From Flavipsychrobacter sp. (GTDB lineage: Bacteria > Bacteroidota > Bacteroidia > Chitinophagales > Chitinophagaceae), in assembly GCA_021155965.1 (NCBI GenBank), contig JAJNBJ010000002.1, positions 386,289 through 450,288 on the forward strand: a stretch of DNA of 64,000 bases, in the 5' to 3' direction. This document shows positions 1-8,279 of the stretch, in pieces. Numbering within the stretch: position 1 is the first letter of the stretch; the number at the start of each line of letters is the position of its first letter. The notes below the pieces were generated by a model that searched no databases, had not been told where the DNA came from, and saw only the letters and a program-made list of their open reading frames with translations. Both the position numbers and the translations under genes were made by a program.

Positions 1-1493
1 GGTCCGTACAATAATGCACGAGCAAATGAGATTAACTGGCGCTGCCCTTGGGAGAGGGTATTTCCACGTTCCATCACATCAAAGTCGTAGCCACCGGGCA
101 ACCGCATGATAAAATCGTGGATACCGAGCATTTTTGCCACTTCCTCTACTTTACTGCGTGGTATATCGGGGTTGCGTAAAGTGATGTTATCTGCGATAGT
201 ACCCGAGAACAGGAAAACATCCTGCAGCACAATACCAATGTGGGAACGCAGGTTGCTGACATCATACTCACGTAACTCGCGACCATCTATATAAATATGC
301 CCGTTCTCAATCTCGTACATCCTATTGAGTATGCTTACCAGAGATGTTTTGCCTGCGCCGGTATGGCCTACCACCGCCAGCGTTTTACCTGCATCGACGG
401 AAAAGGAGATACCTTTTAGTACGGGTACACCCGGCTTGTAGCTAAAGTCTACATTACGGAACTCCACATCTCCTTTTATGTGCCCTGCTATATACGCGCC
501 GTTATCATGCAGGTGCTCGTTACTGTCCAGCACAGTGAATACACGCTCCCCTGCTATCACGCCCATCTGTAAGACATTGAACTTATCCGCCATCATACGA
601 AGCGGGCGGAACAACAAGTTGAGGTACATAACAAAGGCTATAATAACACCGGGGGTAGTTTTATAATCCATGATGCGTACGGCACCATACCATACGAGCA
701 GGCCAAGCGATGCCGCAAGAATAATTTCGACTATAGGGAAGAAAACAGAATAAGCGAAAATGCCCTTAATATTAGCATCGCGGTGCTCTTTATTGGTCTC
801 TTTGAATTTATTCATCTCGCGCTGCTCTGCAGCAAACACCTGCACAATGTACATTCCCGTAAGATGCTCCTGTACAAAAGCATTGAGCGCAGCAACTGCA
901 TTGCGGACACGCTGAAAAGACTTATTCACAGCCTCTTTGAACCACCAGGTGGCAACAATAAGTATGGGGAAAGTTGAAAGACATACCAAGGTTAGCCGCC
1001 AATCAGTTACGAGCATCACAATAATGATAGCAATGATCGTAAGTATATCGGCAACAATGGAAATGATACCTTCAGAAAAAATGTCGTTGATAGCCTCTAT
1101 ATCATTGATAGTACGTGTGGTGAGCGTGCCGATGGGGGTACGGTCGTAGTAGGAGATGTTCTGAAAGAGAATCTTCTTGAAAACATTATTACGCAAGTCG
1201 TTAACCACCACCTGCCCAAGCCAGTTGGCGCGGTAACTGAACCAGAAACGCAACAGGCTTTCCACCAGCAGGATGCCGAACTGGAATACGCTGATCCAGA
1301 TAAGGCCCATCAGCAGGTTCTCCTGTATATATTTATCAACGGATACTTTTATCAGGTATGGCCGGAGGGGGGAAATGACTGCCAGGATAATTGCAAGTAC
1401 CATGGCAAGATACAAGGTCTTCCGGTACGGCCGGGTAAAAGAAAAGATGCGCCGTAACAGTTTGAAGTCAAATATCTTTTTTGCCGTATCCAT
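1..1493 (-). CDS. ABC exporter, fused permease-ATPase (3' end outside window)
   Basis: Reading the minus strand from ATG at 1493 gives about 497 residues with no stop before the window edge, so the C-terminus is missing. The first ~320 residues form a type-I exporter membrane domain with several hydrophobic segments and the coupling motif TPIGTLTTRTIND. The ATPase domain follows, with Walker A GHTGAGKT, a Q-loop (GIVLQDVFLFSG) and the signature LSQGQRQ; Walker B and the H-loop lie outside. This is the MsbA/multidrug half-transporter family, which moves lipids, drugs or peptides across the inner membrane; the substrate cannot be told from sequence. It begins 2 bp after the prfB stop, so the two are probably co-transcribed. 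Confidence 0.93.
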   Translation of the reverse strand, partial: MDTAKKIFDFKLLRRIFSFTRPYRKTLYLAMVLAIILAVISPLRPYLIKVSVDKYIQENLLMGLIWISVFQFGILLVESLLRFWFSYRANWLGQVVVNDLRNNVFKKILFQNISYYDRTPIGTLTTRTINDIEAINDIFSEGIISIVADILTIIAIIIVMLVTDWRLTLVCLSTFPILIVATWWFKEAVNKSFQRVRNAVAALNAFVQEHLTGMYIVQVFAAEQREMNKFKETNKEHRDANIKGIFAYSVFFPIVEIILAASLGLLVWYGAVRIMDYKTTPGVIIAFVMYLNLLFRPLRMMADKFNVLQMGVIAGERVFTVLDSNEHLHDNGAYIAGHIKGDVEFRNVDFSYKPGVPVLKGISFSVDAGKTLAVVGHTGAGKTSLVSILNRMYEIENGHIYIDGRELREYDVSNLRSHIGIVLQDVFLFSGTIADNITLRNPDIPRSKVEEVAKMLGIHDFIMRLPGGYDFDVMERGNTLSQGQRQLISFARALLYG

Positions 1494-1495
1494 AC

Positions 1496-2587
1496 TTATT
1501 CAGCAGTGGTATTCGCGCTCATCAGGTATGCTTTAATAAAACCATCCAGTTCTCCATCCATTACCGGCTGCACATTGCCTACTTCGTAATCTGTGCGGTG
1601 GTCTTTGATCATCTTGTAGGGATGAAAAACATAGGAACGTATTTGCGAACCCCACTCAATTTTTTTCTTGCCTGCATTGGTAGCATTCAATACTTCCTGG
1701 CGCTTGCGCAGTTCTTCCTCATACAAACGGCTTTTCAGCATGGTCATGGCTTTCTCCCTGTTCTCGCCCTGCGTGCGTGCCTGCTGGCATTCCACAATAA
1801 TACCAGTAGGTATGTGTTTCAGCCGCACCGCCGTCTCCACCTTGTTCACATTCTGGCCACCGGAACCGCCTGAACGGAAGAATGCCCACTCCACTTCTGC
1901 CGGGCTTACCTGTATATCGATAGTGTCATCAATAAGCGGATAAACAAATACAGATGCAAACGAGGTATGCCTGCGGGCATTAGAATCGAAAGGGGAGATA
2001 CGCACCAATCGGTGCACGCCACTTTCTGCCTTCAGCAACCCATATGCAAATTCGCCATCAAACTCAAGCGTAGCCTGTTTGATACCCGCGCCATCGCCAT
2101 ATTGCACATCTATTTCGCTCACTTTCCAACCTTGCTTCTCTCCATACATACGGTACATGCGCAGCAACATTTCTGCCCAGTCCTGGCTTTCTGTGCCGCC
2201 AGCACCGCTGTTTATTACCAGCATCGCCGGCATTTCATCCTCAGGCGCATTTAATGTTGATTTGAACTCCAGTTCATCTATATCCTTAACTGATCTTTCG
2301 TACGCTTCTTCTACTTCCTCTTCCTTCGCCTCACCTTCTTTCCAGAAATCAAATAACACGGCAAAATCTTCAACTGCGTTCTTCACCTTATTGTAAAATT
2401 CCGTCCAGTATTTATTGATCTTAATTTCTTTGAGAATGCCGGTTGCGCGTGCATTGTCATCCCAAAACCCGGGGGAAAGGGTTAACTGCCGGTCATTCTC
2501 CAACTTAGCCAGTTTCTCATCAATATGAAGAAAAAGATGCAAATGTTGCATCCGCTCCCGCATCTCTTTCAGGTTTTCCTGTGTCAT
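1496..2587 (-). CDS. prfB: Peptide chain release factor 2
   Basis: RF2 reads UGA and UAA stop codons in the ribosome and triggers peptide release. The 363-residue product has the peptidyl-hydrolysis GGQ motif at about 243-245 and the RF2 anticodon-like SPF at about 198-200. ATG at 2587 (MTQENL) is preferred over the in-frame TTG at 2596. The gene reads as one continuous frame: in the region where many RF2 genes carry the autoregulatory CTT-TGA frameshift site (around residues 20-25) this one reads FLHID with no in-frame stop, so the feedback frameshift is absent. A TACCTTTG -7-like box (2594-2601, minus strand) sits so close to the ATG that the mRNA could be leaderless. Confidence 0.97.
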   Translation of the reverse strand: MTQENLKEMRERMQHLHLFLHIDEKLAKLENDRQLTLSPGFWDDNARATGILKEIKINKYWTEFYNKVKNAVEDFAVLFDFWKEGEAKEEEVEEAYERSVKDIDELEFKSTLNAPEDEMPAMLVINSGAGGTESQDWAEMLLRMYRMYGEKQGWKVSEIDVQYGDGAGIKQATLEFDGEFAYGLLKAESGVHRLVRISPFDSNARRHTSFASVFVYPLIDDTIDIQVSPAEVEWAFFRSGGSGGQNVNKVETAVRLKHIPTGIIVECQQARTQGENREKAMTMLKSRLYEEELRKRQEVLNATNAGKKKIEWGSQIRSYVFHPYKMIKDHRTDYEVGNVQPVMDGELDGFIKAYLMSANTTAE

Positions 2588-2593
2588 AGCGGG

Positions 2594-2601
2594 CAAAGGT
2601 A
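2594..2601 (-). promoter_or_regulatory. Candidate -7 box of prfB
   Basis: TACCTTTG on the minus strand matches the Bacteroidota -7 consensus TAnnTTTG exactly. It ends 7 bp before the prfB ATG, which would put the transcription start at or next to the start codon. No TTTG -33 box is seen at 18-19 nt spacing, so support is partial. Confidence 0.4.
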
Positions 2602-2621
2602 AGAAAATAACACCCCAAACC

Positions 2622-2651
2622 CCCGCCCGACTGAACAGTCATTCGGGCGGG
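2622..2651. repeat. GC-rich inverted repeat between divergent genes
   Basis: CCCGCCCGA (2622-2630) pairs with TCGGGCGGG (2643-2651) around a 12-nt loop that itself holds GACTG/CAGTC. It lies between the divergent prfB and SpoIIM-like genes, is far more GC-rich than its surroundings, and has no T-run on either side, so it is not a normal intrinsic terminator. It may be a dispersed palindromic element or a fold in a leader RNA. Confidence 0.5.
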
Positions 2652-2770
2652 CCTGAAGGGGCTTCCTCATATTGTCTGAAACTATTTAGAAAAACACAAA
2701 GCAATAATATACCTCTTTCATGGTATATAGATTTAACTCAAATGCCCTAAATTGTAGCTTTATTCATCGC

Positions 2771-3724
2771 ATGAGAGAAGGCCAGTTCATTAAACGAAAC
2801 CTGGAACGGTGGGAACATTACCAGGAACCTACCGAAGACCCCGACGAAGTAGCCAAACGATTCACTTACCTGGTTGACGACCTGTCTTATGCCAAGACAT
2901 TTTATCCGTATGGCAATACCATAAAATATATCAACAGCATAGCCGCAAATATTTACCTATCCATCTATAAGAACAAAAAAGAGAAATCAAACAGGTTCGT
3001 TACTTTCTGGAAAACTGAACTGCCGCTTGTTATCAGGAAGCACCACAGGGTGCTTTTGTTTGCCCTGATCTATTTTCTGGCATTTGTTTTCCTGGGAGCA
3101 TTCTCGGCCTACAATGACCAGACATTCGTCCGGGCGGTATTAGGAGATGGCTATGTAGATATGACCGAACGCAATATTGCCAACGGTGACCCCTTTGGTG
3201 TGTATAAAAACAGCAATGAACTGGCAATGTTCCTGTATATAGCGTTCAATAACATCCGTGTGGCATTCCTGTGTTACAGTATGGGTATATTCCTGGGCGT
3301 TGGCACTATATATCTTTTATTCACGAACGGACTGATGGTGGGCGTATTCGAGTATATGTTCTTTCACCACAACATTGGAATGAAATCGATACTGGTAGTT
3401 TTTATTCATGGTACGCTGGAACTTTCGGCCATAGTGATAGCCGGCAGTGCCGGGCTGATATTGGGCAGCTCGCTGTTATTCCCCGGCACCTATACCAGAG
3501 GACAATCGCTGAGACAAGCCGCCAAAGACAGTGTAAAAATACTCATGAGCCTGATACCTGTTTTTATAGTTGCGGCATTCTTTGAAGGGTTTGTAACACG
3601 CCACACGGGTATGCCCATATGGCTTAGCCTGCTGATCCTTTCTTCTTCTGCTGCATTCATAGCCTGGTATTACATCATATACCCGATACGCGTAAGTAAG
3701 CGGGTTGCAAAAATAAACGGATAG
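2771..3724 (+). CDS. SpoIIM-like (stage II sporulation protein M family) membrane protein
   Basis: A 317-residue polytopic inner-membrane protein. ATG at 2771 (MREGQFIKRNLERWEHY) is preferred over the upstream ATG at 2720, because the amphipathic N-terminus typical of the family starts there. After a soluble ~95-residue head come about five hydrophobic segments, including VLLFALIYFLAFVFLGAF and SILVVFIHGTLELSAIVIAG. In Bacteroidota this family sits beside MoxR/DUF58 genes and has nothing to do with spores. It heads a tight co-directional run of five genes ending at 8173 and is 1 bp ahead of the next gene. Molecular role is not established. Confidence 0.85.
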   Translation: MREGQFIKRNLERWEHYQEPTEDPDEVAKRFTYLVDDLSYAKTFYPYGNTIKYINSIAANIYLSIYKNKKEKSNRFVTFWKTELPLVIRKHHRVLLFALIYFLAFVFLGAFSAYNDQTFVRAVLGDGYVDMTERNIANGDPFGVYKNSNELAMFLYIAFNNIRVAFLCYSMGIFLGVGTIYLLFTNGLMVGVFEYMFFHHNIGMKSILVVFIHGTLELSAIVIAGSAGLILGSSLLFPGTYTRGQSLRQAAKDSVKILMSLIPVFIVAAFFEGFVTRHTGMPIWLSLLILSSSAAFIAWYYIIYPIRVSKRVAKING

Positions 3725-3725
3725 G

Positions 3726-4415
3726 ATGCACATGGTAAAGAAAATACTGATCTTCCTATGTATCACCTGTATAACAGCAATGAATCCATTGTTTGCTGAA
3801 CCGGCTACGCGCACTATTACAACAACACAATGGAACCAGTTGAAAAATGATAAAGAACTGAACTATAAGAATGACCGGGAAGGTGTAGTGAAACCAAAGC
3901 CCTATAAGAAGAGCGCACTGGTGAAGTTTTTTGAAACACTCTTTGCATTTTTAGGGACCTCAGTAGGTATTTTCCTGATGTGGGGCGCTGTAATTATCGT
4001 GGTTGTCTTTATCATTTATAAAATATTCTTCAGCAAGGATAATATACTATTCAGCAGGAACAAGCGTATAGCAACGGATACGGGGCCCATAGGAGATGAA
4101 GAAGATATACTGTCCACAAACTGGGAAGCACATCTGCAAACGGCTATTGATAACAACGACCTGAGGCTGGCCGTACGGTATAGCTATATGTGGCTGCTGC
4201 AAATGATGCAGCAGCAGCAGCTCATTAACTACCGCAGCGATAAGACCAACTATGAGTATTATACCGAGCTAAGCAACACCAATTATAAAAAGCCTTTCAG
4301 GCAGCTATCGCTGCAATATGAGTTTGCCTGGTATGGACAGTTTGGCATGCCCCAGGAAATGTTCAATGACTATTTAACCCAATTCAAAAACCTGAAAGGC
4401 CAACTGGGGAGATGA
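3726..4415 (+). CDS. DUF4129 domain-containing membrane protein
   Basis: A 229-residue protein with an N-terminal signal peptide ending near LFAEPA, a periplasmic stretch of ~55 residues, one membrane segment (about 83-101, VGIFLMWGAVIIVVVFIIY) and a cytoplasmic C-terminal domain with the DUF4129 pattern (LRLAVRYSYMWLLQ, then TNYEYYTEL and YEFAWYGQF). DUF4129 is often joined to transglutaminase-like or MoxR/DUF58 modules, which fits the neighbours. Its stop overlaps the next start as ATGA (4412-4415), implying translational coupling. Function is unknown. Confidence 0.85.
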   Translation: MHMVKKILIFLCITCITAMNPLFAEPATRTITTTQWNQLKNDKELNYKNDREGVVKPKPYKKSALVKFFETLFAFLGTSVGIFLMWGAVIIVVVFIIYKIFFSKDNILFSRNKRIATDTGPIGDEEDILSTNWEAHLQTAIDNNDLRLAVRYSYMWLLQMMQQQQLINYRSDKTNYEYYTELSNTNYKKPFRQLSLQYEFAWYGQFGMPQEMFNDYLTQFKNLKGQLGR

Positions 4416-5776
4416 GTTTACGGCATTGCACATATTATTTGTTGCTATTACTGCTGCTGACCGGGTGTTCAGGAGATACTACTGATAATTTAGCAAAATG
4501 GCGCATCACCCTCAACCATGAGGATAAAATACCCTACGGCACATACCTGGCTTATGAGTCGCTGAAGTACTATTTCAAAGGAGCAAAGGTTGAAGTACTG
4601 TCGCAGGGATTTAAGTATACCAACATGGACAGTAAAATGAAATACCCGGCAGGCCGCTCGCTGATGGTGCTTGAAGGGTTGAGATTTTACGTTTCGGAAA
4701 AGGAATGGGATGACCTGAAACAGTTTATCCGCGATGGCAATGAGGTTATCATATTCAGTAGCTGGATAGATAAGAAGATACAAGAGGAGTTAAAGGTGTA
4801 TAAGTGGCGTGCAGGTGATGAAACCAATATGCTCTACATCGATAAAGAAGATTTTGACCATAAGAATATACTGAAGCTCACAAATGCCCCCGGTAAAACC
4901 TATGGCTACGAAGGTCGATCTATCAGGGGTTATTTTGAGTTCACGTACAAGAAAGACACAACTGAAGAGGATAAAAAAAGCAGCAATGAAAACAGCACAG
5001 CCGAAAGTGACACAGTAACCGAAGACAGTGCTGAAGAAAGCGATTACACAGAAGAAGACAATAGTTATGAAATTGCAATAACCCCGGATACATTAGGCAA
5101 AGCAGGTGAGCAACCTAACTTCATCAGGTATAGCATTGGCGATGGGCACCTCACACTACATGCTGCCCCGCTAACGCTCACCAACTACTTCCTGCTACAG
5201 GATGGCAATGAGAACTATCTTACAGGCATATGGCAAACACTGCCTTCAAATATCACACAGGTTTACTGGCAGGACTTTTACGCCCGGAATACAGAATCAT
5301 CAAGCCTGGCTATACTCTGGCAATATCCTGCTACGCGCCTTGCACTTATTTTAGCACTAATAGCCATACTGGTATATATTTTCTTTGAAGGAAAAAGAAA
5401 ACAGCGCGTGATCCCTATTATACCTCCTGTAAGAAATGAATCTGTTTCTTTCGTGGAAACGGTGGGCCGGCTGTATTACAATAAACGCAACCACGCAAAC
5501 CTTGCTGATAAAATGGTGCAGCAGTTCCTGGAATGGGTGCGGTCGCATTACTTTCTGAATACGAACATGCTTAACGACACATTCATCAACCAACTCACCA
5601 TAAAGTCGGGGCAGAATGAAATTGTGGTGAAATGGCTGGTTTCAACAATACATGAAATAAAACTGGGAGGAGCAAACATTGACGATGATTACCTTTATAA
5701 ACTCTATACAGTGTTGCAAAAGTTTTATAAGAAGGAAATAGTGCAAATTTCAAAACTATCGGAAGTAAAAACATAA
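4412..5776 (+). CDS. DUF4350 domain-containing lipoprotein/membrane protein
   Basis: A 454-residue protein beginning with a lipoprotein signal (LLLLLLLTGCSG, Cys at about 19). Residues ~30-130 match the DUF4350 (ThuA-like) fold seen in these clusters, with YGTYLAYESLKYYF. An acidic, low-complexity stretch (about 190-220, rich in E, D, S, T) separates two parts of the outer domain. A membrane segment at ~305-325 (LALILALIAILVYIFF) is followed by a cytoplasmic tail. It is coupled to the DUF4129 gene upstream and followed after 26 bp by the MoxR ATPase gene. A lipid anchor plus a late membrane helix would pin both ends of the outer domain to the inner membrane; this is inferred. Confidence 0.8.
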   Translation: MSLRHCTYYLLLLLLLTGCSGDTTDNLAKWRITLNHEDKIPYGTYLAYESLKYYFKGAKVEVLSQGFKYTNMDSKMKYPAGRSLMVLEGLRFYVSEKEWDDLKQFIRDGNEVIIFSSWIDKKIQEELKVYKWRAGDETNMLYIDKEDFDHKNILKLTNAPGKTYGYEGRSIRGYFEFTYKKDTTEEDKKSSNENSTAESDTVTEDSAEESDYTEEDNSYEIAITPDTLGKAGEQPNFIRYSIGDGHLTLHAAPLTLTNYFLLQDGNENYLTGIWQTLPSNITQVYWQDFYARNTESSSLAILWQYPATRLALILALIAILVYIFFEGKRKQRVIPIIPPVRNESVSFVETVGRLYYNKRNHANLADKMVQQFLEWVRSHYFLNTNMLNDTFINQLTIKSGQNEIVVKWLVSTIHEIKLGGANIDDDYLYKLYTVLQKFYKKEIVQISKLSEVKT

Positions 5777-5802
5777 ATTACCAGTCATTTAAAACGTACA
5801 TA

Positions 5803-6783
5803 ATGGAACAACAGGAACAAAGCGTTCAGCAACCATATACCCACGCACTCAGCCAGCTCATAGAGCAGGTGCAGGAACAAATACAGCAGGTTATTGTGGG
5901 CCAGCACAGCATGGTAGAGCAATTGCTTGCGGGCCTGCTTGCCGATGGGCACATACTTATAGAAGGCGTGCCGGGAGTAGCAAAGACATTGACTGCCAAA
6001 TTGCTCGCCAAGCTGATCAATACAAGGTTCTCAAGGCTGCAATTTACCCCAGACCTAATGCCGAGCGATGTGCTGGGCACCAGTGTTTTCAACCCTCAAA
6101 CGTCAACCTTTCAGTTCAAGGCTGGCCCGGTGTTCAGTAATATTGTACTGATCGATGAGATAAACCGCGCCCCGGCAAAAACACAGGCTGCCCTCTTCGA
6201 GGTAATGGAAGAACGGCAGGTAACCGTGGACGGCATTACGCATAAAATGCAATCGCCTTTCATGGTGATCGCCACCCAGAACCCGATAGAGCATGAGGGC
6301 ACCTACCGGCTGCCTGAAGCACAGCTCGACCGCTTCCTGATGAAGATAACCGTTAGCTATCCATCGCTGGAAGAAGAAGTGAAAATATTAAGCATGCACA
6401 ATAAAGCTGCTATAGCTGACGTGCTGGGCAAAGTGGAAGCCATCATCACACCGGAAGTGCTGGCTAATGCCCGAAGCCAGGTGAGAGAAACACATATTGA
6501 ACCAAAGCTGCTGGAGTTTGTTGCCAGGATCGTTTGGGAGACCCGCAATGACAAATCACTGTACCTCGGCGCTTCGCCGCGTGCGTCTATCGCCATACTG
6601 CAGATCGCCAAGGCATATAGTGTGCTGCGTGGGCGTATGTATGTGATACCCGAAGACATTTTGCAGGCTGCACCTGCCGTATTGCGCCACAGGATAGGCC
6701 TGACACCAGAACGAGAAATGGAAGGGTCTACTACTGACGATGTAATTAAAGAGATAATAGCGAGGCTGGAAATACCGAGATAG
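5803..6783 (+). CDS. MoxR-family AAA+ ATPase
   Basis: A 326-residue AAA+ protein. Walker A is EGVPGVAKT (about 54-62), Walker B IVLIDEINR (about 114-122), sensor 1 VIATQNPIEHEGTY, followed by the arginine-finger region EAQLDRFLMK and the C-terminal lid. MoxR ATPases act as chaperones that insert cofactors or remodel partner complexes, usually with a DUF58 and a von Willebrand-type partner. The DUF58 gene is next, as expected; no VWA gene is seen within the cluster. Confident as to family, not as to substrate. Confidence 0.95.
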   Translation: MEQQEQSVQQPYTHALSQLIEQVQEQIQQVIVGQHSMVEQLLAGLLADGHILIEGVPGVAKTLTAKLLAKLINTRFSRLQFTPDLMPSDVLGTSVFNPQTSTFQFKAGPVFSNIVLIDEINRAPAKTQAALFEVMEERQVTVDGITHKMQSPFMVIATQNPIEHEGTYRLPEAQLDRFLMKITVSYPSLEEEVKILSMHNKAAIADVLGKVEAIITPEVLANARSQVRETHIEPKLLEFVARIVWETRNDKSLYLGASPRASIAILQIAKAYSVLRGRMYVIPEDILQAAPAVLRHRIGLTPEREMEGSTTDDVIKEIIARLEIPR

Positions 6784-6829
6784 GTTGACTAGTTGACAGG
6801 TTAAAGGTTGATAAGTAAGTTTGCAATTT

Positions 6830-8173
6830 TTGAAAAAATATATCGGAGATCTGTTCATCAGCAGGCGGTGGTACCTGCTGGTGGGGAGTTGTGTTATCTT
6901 CCTGTTCCTTGCTTTCTTTATCCATATGCTATACCAGCCGGCGCTGGCATATACCTGCATAATAGCACTGTTCACGCTCATAGATTATATACTGCTGTTC
7001 GCAGTGAATGGAGGCATTGCGGCAAAACGCATTGTATCCCCACGTTTCAGCATTGGCGATGAAAATACGGTAACATTAACCGTTGCTAACTCCTACCCCT
7101 TTAAAATAAAGGGGATACTTATTGATGAATTGCCGGTGCAGTTCCAGCAACGGAACTTTCAACTGGATATTATCGCTGGGTACAGATCGGGGGAAATTCC
7201 CTATTCCTATAAACTACGTCCATTGCTTCGTGGTGAATTCAGGTTTGGCAACCTTGTTTGCTATGCATCTACCCCACTCGGGCTATTACGGCGAAGGTTC
7301 ACAACCACTTTTTCGCGGGAGGGATCTGCCGTAAAAGTTTATCCATCATACCTGCAACTAAAAAAATACCAGTTGCTGGCTACAACCGGCAGTGTAATGA
7401 CCGGCGTGAAAAAAGTGCGCAGGCTTGGCCATAGCCTTGAATTTGAAAAAATAAAAGACTATGTGCAGGGCGATGATGTGCGCACCATCAACTGGAAAGC
7501 CACTGCCAGGAACCGTGCGCTTATGGTAAACACCTATACCGATGCCCGCCAGCAGCAGATATACTGCCTGGTGGATAAGGGCAGGAGTATGAAAATGCCG
7601 TTTGAAGGCCTGACGTTGCTCGATCACTCCATCAATGCGTGCCTTGCCATGCTGAATGTAGCCCTGCTGAAACAAGACAAGGCGGGACTCATCACCTTCT
7701 CCAATAAGATAAGTGACATAATCGCCGCAGACAGGCGAGCAAACCAATTGCACCGCATCCTGGAGACATTGTATAAGCAGGAGACCCAATTCAAGGAAAG
7801 CGATTACGAGGCTGTCTGGAGTTTGATACATAGATCTATTACACAACGCAGCCTTATTTTGTTATTCACCAACTTCGAGACATTTTCATCGCTGGAGCGG
7901 CAACTGCCTTTCCTGAAAAAGATAGCACAACGGCACCTTACCTGTGTAGTATTCTTCCAGAATACCCTGCTTAAAGAGATACGCGACACGCACCCTGATA
8001 ATATTGAAGGCATATACATCAAAACGATAGCCGACCAGTTCGACCTGGAGAAAAAACAGATCGTAAAAGAGCTGCGCCGCCACGGCATTTTGTCTATTCT
8101 TACTACTCCCCAAAACCTTTCGGTAGATGTTATTAATAAATACCTGGAGCTAAAGGCACGGCAAATGGTTTGA
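6830..8173 (+). CDS. DUF58 domain-containing membrane protein
   Basis: About 447 residues. No ATG lies near the expected N-terminus: candidate starts are TTG at 6830 (giving M-KKYIGDLF) or TTG at 6821; 6830 is chosen as matching the usual short basic N-terminus. Two membrane segments (about 15-60, YLLVGSCVIFLFLAFF and CIIALFTLIDYILLF) precede a beta-rich region and the DUF58 signature GHSLEFEKIKDYVQGDDVR followed by INWKATARN. The C-terminal part is VWA-like. DUF58 proteins are the standard partners of MoxR ATPases; the 46-bp spacing after the MoxR gene supports a shared transcript. Confidence 0.9.
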   Translation: MKKYIGDLFISRRWYLLVGSCVIFLFLAFFIHMLYQPALAYTCIIALFTLIDYILLFAVNGGIAAKRIVSPRFSIGDENTVTLTVANSYPFKIKGILIDELPVQFQQRNFQLDIIAGYRSGEIPYSYKLRPLLRGEFRFGNLVCYASTPLGLLRRRFTTTFSREGSAVKVYPSYLQLKKYQLLATTGSVMTGVKKVRRLGHSLEFEKIKDYVQGDDVRTINWKATARNRALMVNTYTDARQQQIYCLVDKGRSMKMPFEGLTLLDHSINACLAMLNVALLKQDKAGLITFSNKISDIIAADRRANQLHRILETLYKQETQFKESDYEAVWSLIHRSITQRSLILLFTNFETFSSLERQLPFLKKIAQRHLTCVVFFQNTLLKEIRDTHPDNIEGIYIKTIADQFDLEKKQIVKELRRHGILSILTTPQNLSVDVINKYLELKARQMV

Positions 8174-8279
8174 CCCTCCCCCAACAAGTTGTCTGGTATT
8201 TTTTTCATTTCTCACCCAAGAACTCACCCTTTTTTTACGTCTATAGTAGGTAAGAAACACTTAACCACATTTTAAACTT

